Notes under the pieces: generated by a model
Told to the model about the DNA's origin: nothing
The model's input: the letters and a program-made list of their open reading frames with translations, nothing else
The model's database searches: none
Source: Methylomonas methanica
GTDB lineage: Bacteria; Pseudomonadota; Gammaproteobacteria; Methylococcales; Methylomonadaceae
Assembly: GCA_001644045.1 (NCBI GenBank)
Contig: LUUF01000077.1
Coordinates: 94,515 to 158,514 of the forward strand
Length of the DNA: 64,000 nucleotides
Direction of reading: 5' to 3'
In this document: positions 8,713 through 17,649 of the stretch, in pieces
How the letters are laid out: every line of letters begins with the position of its first letter
Position numbering within the stretch: position 1 is the first letter of the stretch
Translations under genes and position numbers: made by a program

Positions 8713-10041
8713 TCAGGACCTACGATGGCTGATGCGGCGTATCGGTTTTGCCGGACTGGTAGCCGCTGCCAATGTTTGCCGGGGTTGCGGCGAGGCGCTG
8801 CAATCCATATGTTTGGCGCGTAATCGCCGACAAAAATCCTGACTATCGTCTTGCTGTAAACCGGTCCATTGCGCGCGCCAGGCCGTGCCGCCTTTAGATT
8901 TGGTTTTGACGATGCCGGCATGCCCGGTTTTGGCTAACGTGCCGAGGGCGTTGCGGGCGCGCTGCAGATTGACGTCGGCATCGATTTTTCGTGGATAGCT
9001 GCCCATGCTGACCGTCCAAATGCTACTGCGACTTTGCGGTTTGGCTTGGGCTAATTGGGTCAGTTTTTCGCGGCGACTGTTGTACGGCGCATTGATGCGA
9101 ATCGGCTCATAACGGCTGCTGCCGGAGTCGGCACCCATTTGCTCGGCGCTGCCGGCACAACGGTTGGATGATAATTGAAACGGCGGCGGCAGGGCGCTGT
9201 AGTCTTTCAACTGCGAAATATGTTCGCCGAACAGGCCTTTTTCGCTATTGGCAAAACCCATATCCAACAGATTGCCCATTTGTTCGAAACGTTCGCCGCT
9301 GCTGTGGGCACCTAGCAACACGCCGATCAGGCGATGGCCGTTGCGTTTGGCGGAGGCGATCAGGTTGTAGCCGGAGCCGCAGGTAAAACCGGTTTTCAGA
9401 CCGTCGGCATCCGGATAGCTTTTCAGGATGCGGTTGGTGTTGGGCATTACCCGGCCTTTGTAGTTAAATTCCGTCGCCGAAAAATAATGATAGTGTTGCG
9501 GAAAGTCGCGAATCAGCGCCGCCGATAATAAAGCCAGGTCGCGGGCACTGCTGATTTGACCGTCGTTCGGCAAGCCGCTGGCGTTCTCGAACGAACTGTT
9601 ATACATACCCAGGGTACGCGCTTGCTGGGTCATCATCGTCGCAAAATTGCTTTCCGAACCGCCCAGTTTTTCCGCCAGTACTACCGCCGCGTCGTTAGCG
9701 GAACGGGTGGTAACCGCCATGATGGCTTGTTCCACCGTCAGGCTTTGGCCGGTGCGCAAACCCAGTTTGGACGGCGGTTGCGAGGCGGCGTGTTTCGACG
9801 CGAACACGGTATCCGTCAGTCTCAAACGACCATGTTCCAATGCGGAAAGCGTCAAATAGATAGTCATGACCTTGGTCAACGATGCGGGATACCAGCGTTG
9901 GGTCGATTCGGTTTCGTGAACCACGCGGCCGGTGTCGGCGTCGATCACGATTGCCGCGTATCTGGCGGCCGCAGGAGCGCTTTGCAACAGTAGGCAAGCT
10001 AGAGAAAGTAGCGCTAAACGGGTTTTCGGTAGGGTGCTCAA
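8713..10041 (-). CDS. D-alanyl-D-alanine carboxypeptidase (peptidase S11) with C-terminal SPOR-like domain
   Basis: Periplasmic low-molecular-mass penicillin-binding protein trimming peptidoglycan pentapeptides, 442 residues. A signal peptide ends near residue 26 (APAAA). The active-site triad is complete: SxxK at Ser54-Lys57 (ASLTK), SxN at 114-116 (RSAND) and KTG at 216-218 (LKTGFTCG). From about residue 340 a region (IWTVSMGSYPRKIDADVNLQRARN) looks like a SPOR domain that binds denuded glycan at division sites, in place of the beta domain and amphipathic anchor of DacA. The C-terminus is basic and proline-rich. It is monocistronic. Confidence 0.92.
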   Translation of the reverse strand: MSTLPKTRLALLSLACLLLQSAPAAARYAAIVIDADTGRVVHETESTQRWYPASLTKVMTIYLTLSALEHGRLRLTDTVFASKHAASQPPSKLGLRTGQSLTVEQAIMAVTTRSANDAAVVLAEKLGGSESNFATMMTQQARTLGMYNSSFENASGLPNDGQISSARDLALLSAALIRDFPQHYHYFSATEFNYKGRVMPNTNRILKSYPDADGLKTGFTCGSGYNLIASAKRNGHRLIGVLLGAHSSGERFEQMGNLLDMGFANSEKGLFGEHISQLKDYSALPPPFQLSSNRCAGSAEQMGADSGSSRYEPIRINAPYNSRREKLTQLAQAKPQSRSSIWTVSMGSYPRKIDADVNLQRARNALGTLAKTGHAGIVKTKSKGGTAWRAQWTGLQQDDSQDFCRRLRAKHMDCSASPQPRQTLAAATSPAKPIRRISHRRS

Positions 10042-10089
10042 GTTATTACTTTGCTCCAGATATGTGGCCTAAACATTTGACTGTATTAT

Positions 10090-10992
10090 TTAATCAGAAT
10101 TATCGATTTCGAAAAAGACCCAATTGATGCGGGGATGGTCGATTTTGATCTGTTTTTCCATTCCGTTAATTAATTCAACGGCTTCCCCAACGCTCAAATC
10201 CGCCGGCAATTCGGCTTTAATCGCCACCATTACTTGGTTGCCGTGGCTAACAGCCCAAATATTCAGTACGCGACTGACACAAGCTTGTTTTTCCAGGTAA
10301 CTGTGAACCGCATCGCGAATCAGCTCATCGGCTTCGCCGAGCAGCAAGGAATGCACTTCCCGGCCGATTAACACCGCGACTACCACCAATAATGCGCCGA
10401 TTAACATCGAGCCAATCGCGTCGTAAAGCGAATTGCCGGTGACCATGGTCAAACCCAGCATCGCCGCAGCTATCACCAGGCCAAGCAGCGCGGCCAGATC
10501 CTCGCCGATCACCACCATCAATTCGCTGGATTGGGTTTCTTTAAACCATTGCCAAATGCCGCGTTCGCCACGCTCGTTTTCCATCGCTCCCAACGCCGCG
10601 CGTAACGAAAACCCCTCCAAAACCACTGCTATAGCCAATATCGCCAAAGCGATGCCGGCGTTTTCCACGGCTTGCGGTTCGTGATAACGCAACCAACCCT
10701 CGTGGATCGAAAACAATCCACCAACCGAGAACAGGGTAATCGCCACCATCATCGACCAGATATACGCTTCCCGGCCATAACCCATCGGGTGGCGCTGCGT
10801 TGCCGCCCGCGCCGAACGTTTCATACCGATATACAACAAGACCTGATTACCGCAATCGGCAAAGGAATGAATGGCTTCCGCCAGGAGCGAGCCGGAGCCG
10901 GTCCAGACTGCCGCGCCGGTTTTGGTCAAGGCGATGCCCAGATTGGCGGCGAATGCATAAACAATGGCTGAGGTGGAATTGCTATGAGACAT
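10090..10992 (-). CDS. Cation diffusion facilitator transporter, SLC30A9/ZnT9-like
   Basis: Inner-membrane metal/proton antiporter, 300 residues with six predicted membrane helices. The helix-2 metal motif HSFADCGNQ and the helix-5 segment VIGEDLAALLGL differ from the HxxxD pair of ordinary zinc CDFs and match the ZnT9 subgroup, where the substrate is still debated (zinc, possibly others). A cytosolic CDF C-terminal domain follows from about residue 215. The gene stands alone between the carboxypeptidase and the iron-uptake operon. Substrate is not assigned. Confidence 0.87.
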   Translation of the reverse strand: MSHSNSTSAIVYAFAANLGIALTKTGAAVWTGSGSLLAEAIHSFADCGNQVLLYIGMKRSARAATQRHPMGYGREAYIWSMMVAITLFSVGGLFSIHEGWLRYHEPQAVENAGIALAILAIAVVLEGFSLRAALGAMENERGERGIWQWFKETQSSELMVVIGEDLAALLGLVIAAAMLGLTMVTGNSLYDAIGSMLIGALLVVVAVLIGREVHSLLLGEADELIRDAVHSYLEKQACVSRVLNIWAVSHGNQVMVAIKAELPADLSVGEAVELINGMEKQIKIDHPRINWVFFEIDNSD

Positions 10993-11109
10993 GACTATGG
11001 GTCGAATAAATTAAGAATAAGGCAACGATCGTTTGCGGCAAACGCTACCGCAAACGCATCGAGTAATTATGCAAATTTTAGATTAGTCGAGCGGATTTGC
11101 CGCAAATAC

Positions 11110-12300
11110 TTAGCCGTCAACACATAGCCGCTGATTTTTAGCGGTTTGGCGTTGCTGCCGATGACGTATTTGCCGGCCGCGACGTTTTTGCAGCCAACGG
11201 ATTACGCCGGTGATGAACAGCATCGGGCAGAGTAAGCCCGAAACTAAGACCAGTAACTGGCCCGTCAAGCCAAAGGCTTCACCGGTATGCAGCGGATGCA
11301 GCCAGTTGATGACAGTGTCCGAGGCGCCAAGCTCATCGGGATTGCTGACCGCCAATACTTGGCCGGAATATTGATCCACCCAGACATTGGTTTTGGGAAA
11401 GCGCTGGCTAGGCTCGCCGGATTGACGCAGATTGATGCGATAGCTGCCGGTGGCGTTGTGCGGCGTTTCGATCCAGCACAAGCGCGCCTGCGGAAACCGG
11501 GCTTGGCCGACTGCCACGGCTTGATCCAGGCTGATGCGTGCTTGCTGGGTTGAGGGTGGGGCGGATTGTGGCGTGGGTGCTGCCTGTAAAGGCGAGAAAT
11601 AGCCTAGCAGCGGATTGACGTATTGCGGAATCTCCAGCGCAATTCCGGTCAGCGCCAGCACCAGCATCACGATCAAGCTGTAGATGCCCGCCAGTTTATG
11701 TAAATCGTAATTCAAGCGTTCGCGGCTGGCATGGTGTTTTAGGCTCAACGCGTTTTTTAATTTGTGCAACGGCGGCCACCACAGATAGACACCGGTAGCC
11801 AGGGAAATCAACAACAAGCCGCCAAAGATAGCCATCAAAATTTTGCCTGGATTATCCAGCAGCAGCTTGTAGTGCAAATCGTAGAGCCAGGTCATTGTAA
11901 ACTCGCCCCAGAAGCGGTTGGCGAGGACCGTGCCGGTATAAGGATCGACCGACAACATCAGCGGGGCAAAACCGTGATGCTCGGTTTCTTGCGGTTTGTA
12001 GTAGCGGGCGGTGATTGCGCGCTGCGGATCTTTGGGAATTTCCAAGCGCCAGCCGTGTTGCCGTGTCGGTTCTGCATGGCGCAAGGCCTGGAAAATATCC
12101 TCGTAGTTTTGCCGCTGTGCGGTCGGTTCGGAAATGATCAGCTGCGGATTGAGCCACTCGTCCAGGTCGATATAAAACACCAACAGGCTACCAGTCAGGC
12201 CGACCATGGCGATAAGCAAGCCTAGCGACAGACCCAGGTATAAATGCACGGCCAGCCAAAACTGGCGTCGTGCCTGTTTTTTGCCGGCCGCTGGTTTCAT
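11110..12300 (-). CDS. PepSY-associated membrane protein, putative siderophore-iron reductase
   Basis: A 396-residue inner-membrane protein of the PepSY_TM family with four predicted helices (about residues 15-40, 145-175, 205-225 and 350-375) and histidines within or next to the helices (HLYLGL, YDLHYK, YDLHKLAG, NWLHPLHTGEAFG) that could bind heme. Two PepSY-like periplasmic parts lie between the helices. Members next to TonB receptors are thought to reduce ferric siderophores in the periplasm; this is inference here. It starts 12 bp after the receptor gene, so it belongs to that operon. Confidence 0.85.
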   Translation of the reverse strand: MKPAAGKKQARRQFWLAVHLYLGLSLGLLIAMVGLTGSLLVFYIDLDEWLNPQLIISEPTAQRQNYEDIFQALRHAEPTRQHGWRLEIPKDPQRAITARYYKPQETEHHGFAPLMLSVDPYTGTVLANRFWGEFTMTWLYDLHYKLLLDNPGKILMAIFGGLLLISLATGVYLWWPPLHKLKNALSLKHHASRERLNYDLHKLAGIYSLIVMLVLALTGIALEIPQYVNPLLGYFSPLQAAPTPQSAPPSTQQARISLDQAVAVGQARFPQARLCWIETPHNATGSYRINLRQSGEPSQRFPKTNVWVDQYSGQVLAVSNPDELGASDTVINWLHPLHTGEAFGLTGQLLVLVSGLLCPMLFITGVIRWLQKRRGRQIRHRQQRQTAKNQRLCVDG

Positions 12301-12312
12301 GTTTTACGCTGC

Positions 12313-14700
12313 TTAGTAGTCGAATTTGACGTTAACAGCACCGTAGAAGGCGCGGCCATCGCCAGGTGAATAGAATGGATAACGCTGACCGGCACCGTAG
12401 CTTTCGTCGTACCACAAGTACTCGCGCTGGGCATCGGTAAGATTCTTGACTTGAAATTGCAAGTCAACTTCTTTGGTAATTTGATAGCCCAAATCCAGAT
12501 TCAACAAGGCGTATTCGCCGTGTTTGCCTGCGGCGTTGGCCTGGTCGACAAAATAATTGCCTTGGCCGGTGGTCCATAGCGAAGAACGAAATTGTTCCGT
12601 GAATTGGTAATCGATGCCGGCGGAAAACAAATAGTTTGGCGTATTAACTACTTGATTATCTCTGACATATTCCATCGTATCGGCAACCACCCTGGATGGA
12701 TTGGTGACTTTGGCTTCCTGCAATGAATATGCAGCCCAAACGCCAAAGCGGTCTGTGGGGTAAACTTTGACTTCAACATCCACGCCTTGGCGTTTGGTGG
12801 GGCCTATCATGGTCGAGTCGTTACTGGCCAGGTTACGGCTAATTTCGTTGCTGGCATCTTGCATCCAATAGGCTATCCGGCCTTCTGCCCAAGCAACTGG
12901 TTTCAGTTTTACCCCGACTTCCCAGCCGTCATTCAGGGAAGGACCAATATTCCTTTGGTTGGGGTTTAGGATAAACGTGGCTTGCCCCAAGCCGACTTGA
13001 AACGTACGCCCCCAGTTACCATAAAGGCTATAGCCTTCGATGGGGGTAATCACGGCGCCGATTTTGGGTTGAGAAATTGTGCCGTAGTCGTTGAGCGGGA
13101 AAGCGCCAAATGAAGGTGCGGCGCCCGGTGTCGTCGAATTGGGCCTATAGCTGAAAAAGTCCCCGTCGATTATATCGGCTCGATAGCCCGGTGTTAGCTT
13201 CAGCCATTTAGTCGGTTTGATCACCGCCTGAATATATCCACCATAGTTGAGGAATGACCAATGGTCGTCATTGCGGATGTTAGTGTTGTTGGCTGGAGTG
13301 CGGGGGATGCCATTTGTGAGTCGGTACTGTCTGTATTTATTTTCCTGTTGCTGGAAATCGAAGCCAGTTTCGAGAGAAAAATCATCTAGCCAACTGATCA
13401 CCGGGTGATAGGTCAGTGAAGTGATAGCGCCGTATTGCACTTCATCCCTGTCACGTTTGACTTGGGCAAAAGCGGGATGAAACATCACTAAACGTTGGTC
13501 GTCGAAAACATTGCTGTAAGCCTTGGTTGACCAAAACAGGGTTTTGCTGACATTAACGTCCAGATGGGCGCTGACCTGGCCTACGGTACGTTTGCTGTAA
13601 TCCAGTGGGTCGTGCGGTGTGGCTTGTGTAACGCTGGCTAACTGTTGAGCATACGTTAAGTAGCCGGGTTCTTGTGCACCCGCTTCGCTCCAACGGGCGA
13701 TCAAACCGACTTTGTATTTATCGCTCGGTTCGTAAAACCATTTACCGGAGAAACTATTTTTGTCCGATGCGCTTCGGTCTCGATAGCCATCGGTAGCGCG
13801 ATAGGAGATTTGATAGTTTTGCGAAAATCCGTCTTTCTCGTAGCCCAGTCCGGATTGAATGTCATGCGTGTCGAAGCTGCCGTAACTTACCCGCCCCTTG
13901 ACGTAATTACCGCCCGTCGTTGTGTTCATGTTCACGTTGCCGGCGATATTGTGCAGGCCGTAGCGCGGATCGTTAGTACCGCGCACGACTTCAATGGATT
14001 GGATATCCAACGGAAACAGCGCGTCGATAAACGGCATGTTGCCATCGTTGCTGTTACTTGGGATGCCATCAATCAAAAGCTTCACGGCATTGGTTCGGCC
14101 TTCGCCGTTGAATCCTCTAAATGAAAACTTACCCGTCGTGGTGCCCTGACCGAATTGGGTAATTTGCACACCGGGCATGCGATGCAACAGGTCAAAAGCA
14201 GTGAGTACGTTTTGATCTTGAATTTTATCACCATGCATCACGTCCACCGAAGTGGAGATATCACGGCTGGTCAATTTGCCGGGTTTATCGTCCTGGTCGC
14301 TGACTGTCACTGCGCCCAGCTCAAAGATCGAATCGTCCTTAACGGCTTGTGGCTTTGGTGCCGGGGGGGCTTTTTTAACCGCAATGACTCCCTCATCGAC
14401 TTGTTCATATTGCAGGCCGTTCTGGCTCAATACTTTGTCCAAAGCTTGTTGTACGGTGAAGCTGCCCTTCAGCGCTTGGGCCTTTAGACCTTGCACTACG
14501 GAATCGGCATAGATCAATTTGGTGCCGGTGGATTTCGCCAAGGTATCTAAGGTCGTCGCCAGCGGCTGCGCGGGTATGTCTATGCTTGCGGCGGCGGCAT
14601 CGGCTGTCATCGTGTCCATCGAGGCGGCCAGTGCAAAAGCCAGTAGCGGTAAATGCCGACGCGGTCTTTTTGACGGTGCGGTGTTAGGTTTGCAATCCAT
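12313..14700 (-). CDS. TonB-dependent ferric siderophore receptor with N-terminal signalling domain (FecA type)
   Basis: Outer-membrane gated barrel, 795 residues. Order: signal peptide (to about residue 36), STN/secretin signalling domain (about 37-110; PAQPLATTLDTLAKSTGTKL), a candidate TonB box around ELGAVTVSD, plug domain (MPGVQITQFGQGT, IEVVRGTNDPRYGLHNIAG) and 22-strand barrel ending in an aromatic (VNVKFDY). The STN domain means ligand binding is signalled to FecR/FecI encoded just upstream. PALP-type motifs naming a specific siderophore cannot be read. It is followed by the PepSY protein. Confidence 0.95.
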   Translation of the reverse strand: MDCKPNTAPSKRPRRHLPLLAFALAASMDTMTADAAAASIDIPAQPLATTLDTLAKSTGTKLIYADSVVQGLKAQALKGSFTVQQALDKVLSQNGLQYEQVDEGVIAVKKAPPAPKPQAVKDDSIFELGAVTVSDQDDKPGKLTSRDISTSVDVMHGDKIQDQNVLTAFDLLHRMPGVQITQFGQGTTTGKFSFRGFNGEGRTNAVKLLIDGIPSNSNDGNMPFIDALFPLDIQSIEVVRGTNDPRYGLHNIAGNVNMNTTTGGNYVKGRVSYGSFDTHDIQSGLGYEKDGFSQNYQISYRATDGYRDRSASDKNSFSGKWFYEPSDKYKVGLIARWSEAGAQEPGYLTYAQQLASVTQATPHDPLDYSKRTVGQVSAHLDVNVSKTLFWSTKAYSNVFDDQRLVMFHPAFAQVKRDRDEVQYGAITSLTYHPVISWLDDFSLETGFDFQQQENKYRQYRLTNGIPRTPANNTNIRNDDHWSFLNYGGYIQAVIKPTKWLKLTPGYRADIIDGDFFSYRPNSTTPGAAPSFGAFPLNDYGTISQPKIGAVITPIEGYSLYGNWGRTFQVGLGQATFILNPNQRNIGPSLNDGWEVGVKLKPVAWAEGRIAYWMQDASNEISRNLASNDSTMIGPTKRQGVDVEVKVYPTDRFGVWAAYSLQEAKVTNPSRVVADTMEYVRDNQVVNTPNYLFSAGIDYQFTEQFRSSLWTTGQGNYFVDQANAAGKHGEYALLNLDLGYQITKEVDLQFQVKNLTDAQREYLWYDESYGAGQRYPFYSPGDGRAFYGAVNVKFDY

Positions 14701-14827
14701 GATCGTCTCCTGTTAGTCGTGGGTGGCAAGATTTTTTGATTCGCCATACCCCATTAACGAAGCAGCCTGGTCAAACTGGACAATTTTGATGAATATTTTT
14801 TTGAGTCCAAAGGCAAACACCTGTTTG

Positions 14828-15706
14828 TTAACGGCTATACAACACGATGGTCTGCTTCTGGCGTTGCACACGGATCGGCAGGATTTTTTCCAAGGCTTGC
14901 AGAAACGGCTTCAAATCGGTGGTATCGAAACTGCCGCTAAGAGTTTGTTTAGCCAAAGCAGGATCGGCAAACGCAAAACGCACCGCATGGTGGCGTTCCA
15001 GTTCCGCGACGACGTCGGCTAGCGGGGTGTGGTCGAACAGCAGGTGGCCGCTAGTCCACGCCGCCACTTGTTTGGTACTGGTCTTTTCGGGTTTTTGCCA
15101 GTGGCCGGTCTGGTCAATTTTGCGGCTAAAGCCGGCGGGTAAATTTTCACCAAACCAACTGCGGTTGGCGTGCAAGGTGACTTCGCCTTCCAACACCGAT
15201 ACGGCCGTGCCGAGCGTATCGTGCCGAACGTTGAACATGGTCTCACCGTGTTGCAATTCGATCTCGCGCCGCCACCAGGATAGGCGCACGCGCAGTTGCG
15301 TGTCTGTGTTCAATTGCAGCTGCGAATCGTCGGCTAGCCGCACGGTTTGCCGCTCGCCTATGCTGGTTCGGTAAATTGTGTCGGGTGCGCTATAGTCCAG
15401 CCAAGCGCCGGTCAACATTGCGGCAAGCAGCAGGCTGCCGATTAAGGTTTTACCGTTTCGCCAGAGGCCGGGCCGCGCGGAGCGTGCGGCATCCAAGCCC
15501 GCCACTTTGCGGGTTTTTAGGGTATCCAGGTGTCCCCAAAGGCCTGCCACTTCGTCGTAAGCCTGCTGATGCGCCTGATGATCTTGCAGAAGCCATTGCT
15601 CGAATGCTCGACGCTGCTCGTCGTTGCAGTGTTCGGACTGCAACGCCACAAACCAGGTCGCCGCTTGTTTCAGGATCTGTTGTTGTGGAACGTCTGGCGC
15701 CTTCAT
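14828..15706 (-). CDS. FecR-type anti-sigma/sigma regulator
   Basis: Inner-membrane transducer of cell-surface signalling, 292 residues. The N-terminal DUF4880-like cytoplasmic part (AATWFVALQSEHCNDEQRRA) has the spaced tryptophans expected for sigma binding. One membrane helix lies around residues 83-103 (LIGSLLLAAMLTGAWL), followed by the periplasmic FecR domain (GERQTVRLADDSQLQLNTDT) and an STN-like C-terminal segment that contacts the receptor. It starts 12 bp after the sigma factor gene and ends 127 bp before the receptor. Confidence 0.94.
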   Translation of the reverse strand: MKAPDVPQQQILKQAATWFVALQSEHCNDEQRRAFEQWLLQDHQAHQQAYDEVAGLWGHLDTLKTRKVAGLDAARSARPGLWRNGKTLIGSLLLAAMLTGAWLDYSAPDTIYRTSIGERQTVRLADDSQLQLNTDTQLRVRLSWWRREIELQHGETMFNVRHDTLGTAVSVLEGEVTLHANRSWFGENLPAGFSRKIDQTGHWQKPEKTSTKQVAAWTSGHLLFDHTPLADVVAELERHHAVRFAFADPALAKQTLSGSFDTTDLKPFLQALEKILPIRVQRQKQTIVLYSR

Positions 15707-15718
15707 CGATTTGCCGGT

Positions 15719-16234
15719 TTAGTGCTGCGGATCGTTTAGCATTTGATGGCAGTGCAGCATGGCCTTGACCAATTGGCGTTGCACGGTTTTCTCGGAGATG
15801 CCCAATTGCTCGGCGACTTGGGCATAGCTTAATTCGTCGATCTTGCGTAACAGCAAAATATGCCGGCATTGCCGGGGCAGGCTGGCGATGGCCAACAATA
15901 GGCGTTCGCATTGCTGACTAAGAATGGCGAAGTCTTCCGGTTGGATATGCGGGCATGCCAGTTCGTCGTCCAGTGTTTGAGCCTTCGCGCCGCTGCGCTG
16001 GTGCTGGCGGATAAAGTCTATCGACAGTCGTTCGGCGGTGCGGAACAGGTAGCCGGTCAAATTCTCGGTATGCGCCAAACTGTCCTTGCGCAACAGGCGC
16101 AAATAAGTCTCCTGGCTTAAATCTTGCGCGGTATCCGGGCACTTTACCTTTTGAATCAAAAAATCGACGATGGCTTCCTTGTGATTTAGAAACAGTTCGG
16201 CGATCTGATCGTGCTGTATGGCGATGACGGACAA
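15719..16234 (-). CDS. ECF RNA polymerase sigma factor, FecI type
   Basis: A 171-residue extracytoplasmic-function sigma factor. Region 2 is AQDLSQETYLRLLRKDS with TGYLFRTAERLSIDFIRQHQR, and region 4 is LPRQCRHILLLRKIDELSYAQVAEQLGISEKTVQRQLVKAM, the helix-turn-helix contacting the -35. With FecR and the STN receptor directly downstream it forms a complete iron-responsive circuit. No convincing Fur box was seen in its upstream region, which it shares divergently with the GlxA-type regulator. Confidence 0.95.
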   Translation of the reverse strand: MSVIAIQHDQIAELFLNHKEAIVDFLIQKVKCPDTAQDLSQETYLRLLRKDSLAHTENLTGYLFRTAERLSIDFIRQHQRSGAKAQTLDDELACPHIQPEDFAILSQQCERLLLAIASLPRQCRHILLLRKIDELSYAQVAEQLGISEKTVQRQLVKAMLHCHQMLNDPQH

Positions 16235-16540
16235 GCGGCAAGCTCCGGATTTTTAGTGAACGGAAGTCGGAAATCTCCGCAAGCTGTGTGCCAATTAACG
16301 TAGACCGTCGTCCAGTCCGCGGAATGCTTGGGCGTAAGATTTTTGAGGGGGGTGTAGGGTTGGGATTACATGCAAAACTATGTCATATGCCGCATACGAA
16401 TTCGGTATATGACATGGTTTTTCTTGCCGAAAGAACTTTCGGAGAAACCTTTCTTCGGCAGAAATCGAGGGAAAGTTGTCCTTGAGCAGAACCCGATTCT
16501 CGGTCATGCTGCAGACGCTGGCCGTTACCGAGGTATCGAC
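16235..16540. other. Divergent intergenic region between sigma factor and GlxA-type regulator
   Basis: 306 bp without a supported gene. It holds the inverted repeats listed separately (16381-16414 and near 16425-16463) and presumably both promoters. The frame of the downstream regulator stays open back to 16370, but that extension has no family similarity and would run through both repeats, so I treat it as non-coding. Confidence 0.6.
16381..16414. promoter_or_regulatory. 34-bp interrupted palindrome, candidate operator
   Basis: Left arm TGTCATATGCCG (16381-16392) and right arm CGGTATATGACA (16403-16414) are inverted with one mismatch across a 10-bp spacer. A second repeat follows at once: CCGAAAG/CTTTCGG separated by AA, nested in a longer TGCCGAAAG...TTCTTCGGCA arrangement. 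It lies about 127 bp upstream of the regulator start, between two divergent genes. The size and symmetry suit a dimeric regulator, perhaps the GlxA-type protein itself. Seen directly; function inferred. Confidence 0.5.
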
Positions 16541-17566
16541 ATGACTACATTCAGTTTTACCAAGCCCGAAAGCTTTATCTTTAAACATCGTCAAATCGGC
16601 ATCCTAGCGTTTCCCAATGCGCAGAGCCTGGATATTACCGGCCCGTTTGAAGTATTTAGTTTCGCCAACGCCACATTAAAAATGTTAGGCATTTGTGAGC
16701 AAAGTATTTACACACTCAAGATATTGGCTGACGCGCCCGGACCGGTCAAGACCATGTCCGGTCTACAAATCTTTGCTGATGCGGCTTACGGCGATCCGGA
16801 TAGCGACTTCGATACCTTGTTGATTGCGGGAGGCGTTGTTACGGAGGAATTATCCAACGCCAAACTGCTGGATTGGATTAAGGCGATGGAACCCAGGGTT
16901 AATCGCCTCGCTTCGGTATGTACGGGCGCATTTCTATTAGCGGAATCCGGCTTGCTGGACGGCTGTAAGGCCACCACCCACTGGCACTATTGCCAGCAAT
17001 TGGCCAAGAATTATCCCCGCGTACGATTGGAGCCCGACCATATTTTCGTCAGGGACGGCCATATCTTCACCTCGGGCGGCATTACCTCGGGAATCGATTT
17101 GGCCCTAGCTATGGTGGAAGAGGACTGGGGGCAGGAGTTAGCGTTGTATGTGGCGCGCTTTCTGGTGGTGTTTTTGAAGCGGCCGGGCGGGCAATCGCAA
17201 TTCAGTAGCTATTTGACCTGCGAGGCCAGTCATCGCCCGGATCTGCGCGAGCTGCAAACCTGGATCATGGCGCATACCGAGGAAGACTTGCACGTGGAAA
17301 TGCTGGCCGAGCGCATGGCGATGAGTCCGCGCAATTTCGCTCGTTTGTTTTTGGCTGAGACCGGTATGACGCCGGCTAAATTCGTGGAAATGGCGCGTAT
17401 CGACCAAGCCAGGCATTGGCTGGAAACAACGGATATCGCCGTGGAAGCGATAGCCGGGAAGGCGGGATTCAAAGATCCCGAGCGGATGCGGCGGGCGTTT
17501 ATTCGCCAGCTCGGCGTCAATCCGCAGAACTACCGACAGCGCTTCAGCAAAGCAATAGCCGGTTAG
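16541..17566 (+). CDS. GlxA-family transcriptional regulator (DJ-1/PfpI domain plus AraC HTH)
   Basis: A 341-residue regulator. The N-terminal half is a DJ-1/PfpI-like sensor domain (QIGILAFPNAQSLDITGPFEVF, then the nucleophile-elbow-like SVCTGAFLLAESGLLDG and THWHYCQQL). The C-terminal 100 residues carry two AraC helix-turn-helices (VEMLAERMAMSPRNFARLF and AIAGKAGFKDPERMRRAF). Start chosen at ATG 16541. It lies 83 bp upstream of the HypX-hemerythrin gene in the same direction and could regulate or be co-transcribed with it. The ligand is unknown. Confidence 0.9.
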   Translation: MTTFSFTKPESFIFKHRQIGILAFPNAQSLDITGPFEVFSFANATLKMLGICEQSIYTLKILADAPGPVKTMSGLQIFADAAYGDPDSDFDTLLIAGGVVTEELSNAKLLDWIKAMEPRVNRLASVCTGAFLLAESGLLDGCKATTHWHYCQQLAKNYPRVRLEPDHIFVRDGHIFTSGGITSGIDLALAMVEEDWGQELALYVARFLVVFLKRPGGQSQFSSYLTCEASHRPDLRELQTWIMAHTEEDLHVEMLAERMAMSPRNFARLFLAETGMTPAKFVEMARIDQARHWLETTDIAVEAIAGKAGFKDPERMRRAFIRQLGVNPQNYRQRFSKAIAG

Positions 17567-17649
17567 CACTTAACACATCGATTTTTGATGCTGCCGCCAA
17601 GGGCAGTCGCCCAAGGCTTGCCGATAATAAATAGAATAAGGGGATCAAC

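Noticed and set aside
16370..16540. Longer N-terminus for the GlxA-type regulator
   Set aside because: The extension has no family similarity and runs through the inverted repeats; ATG 16541 gives the normal start.
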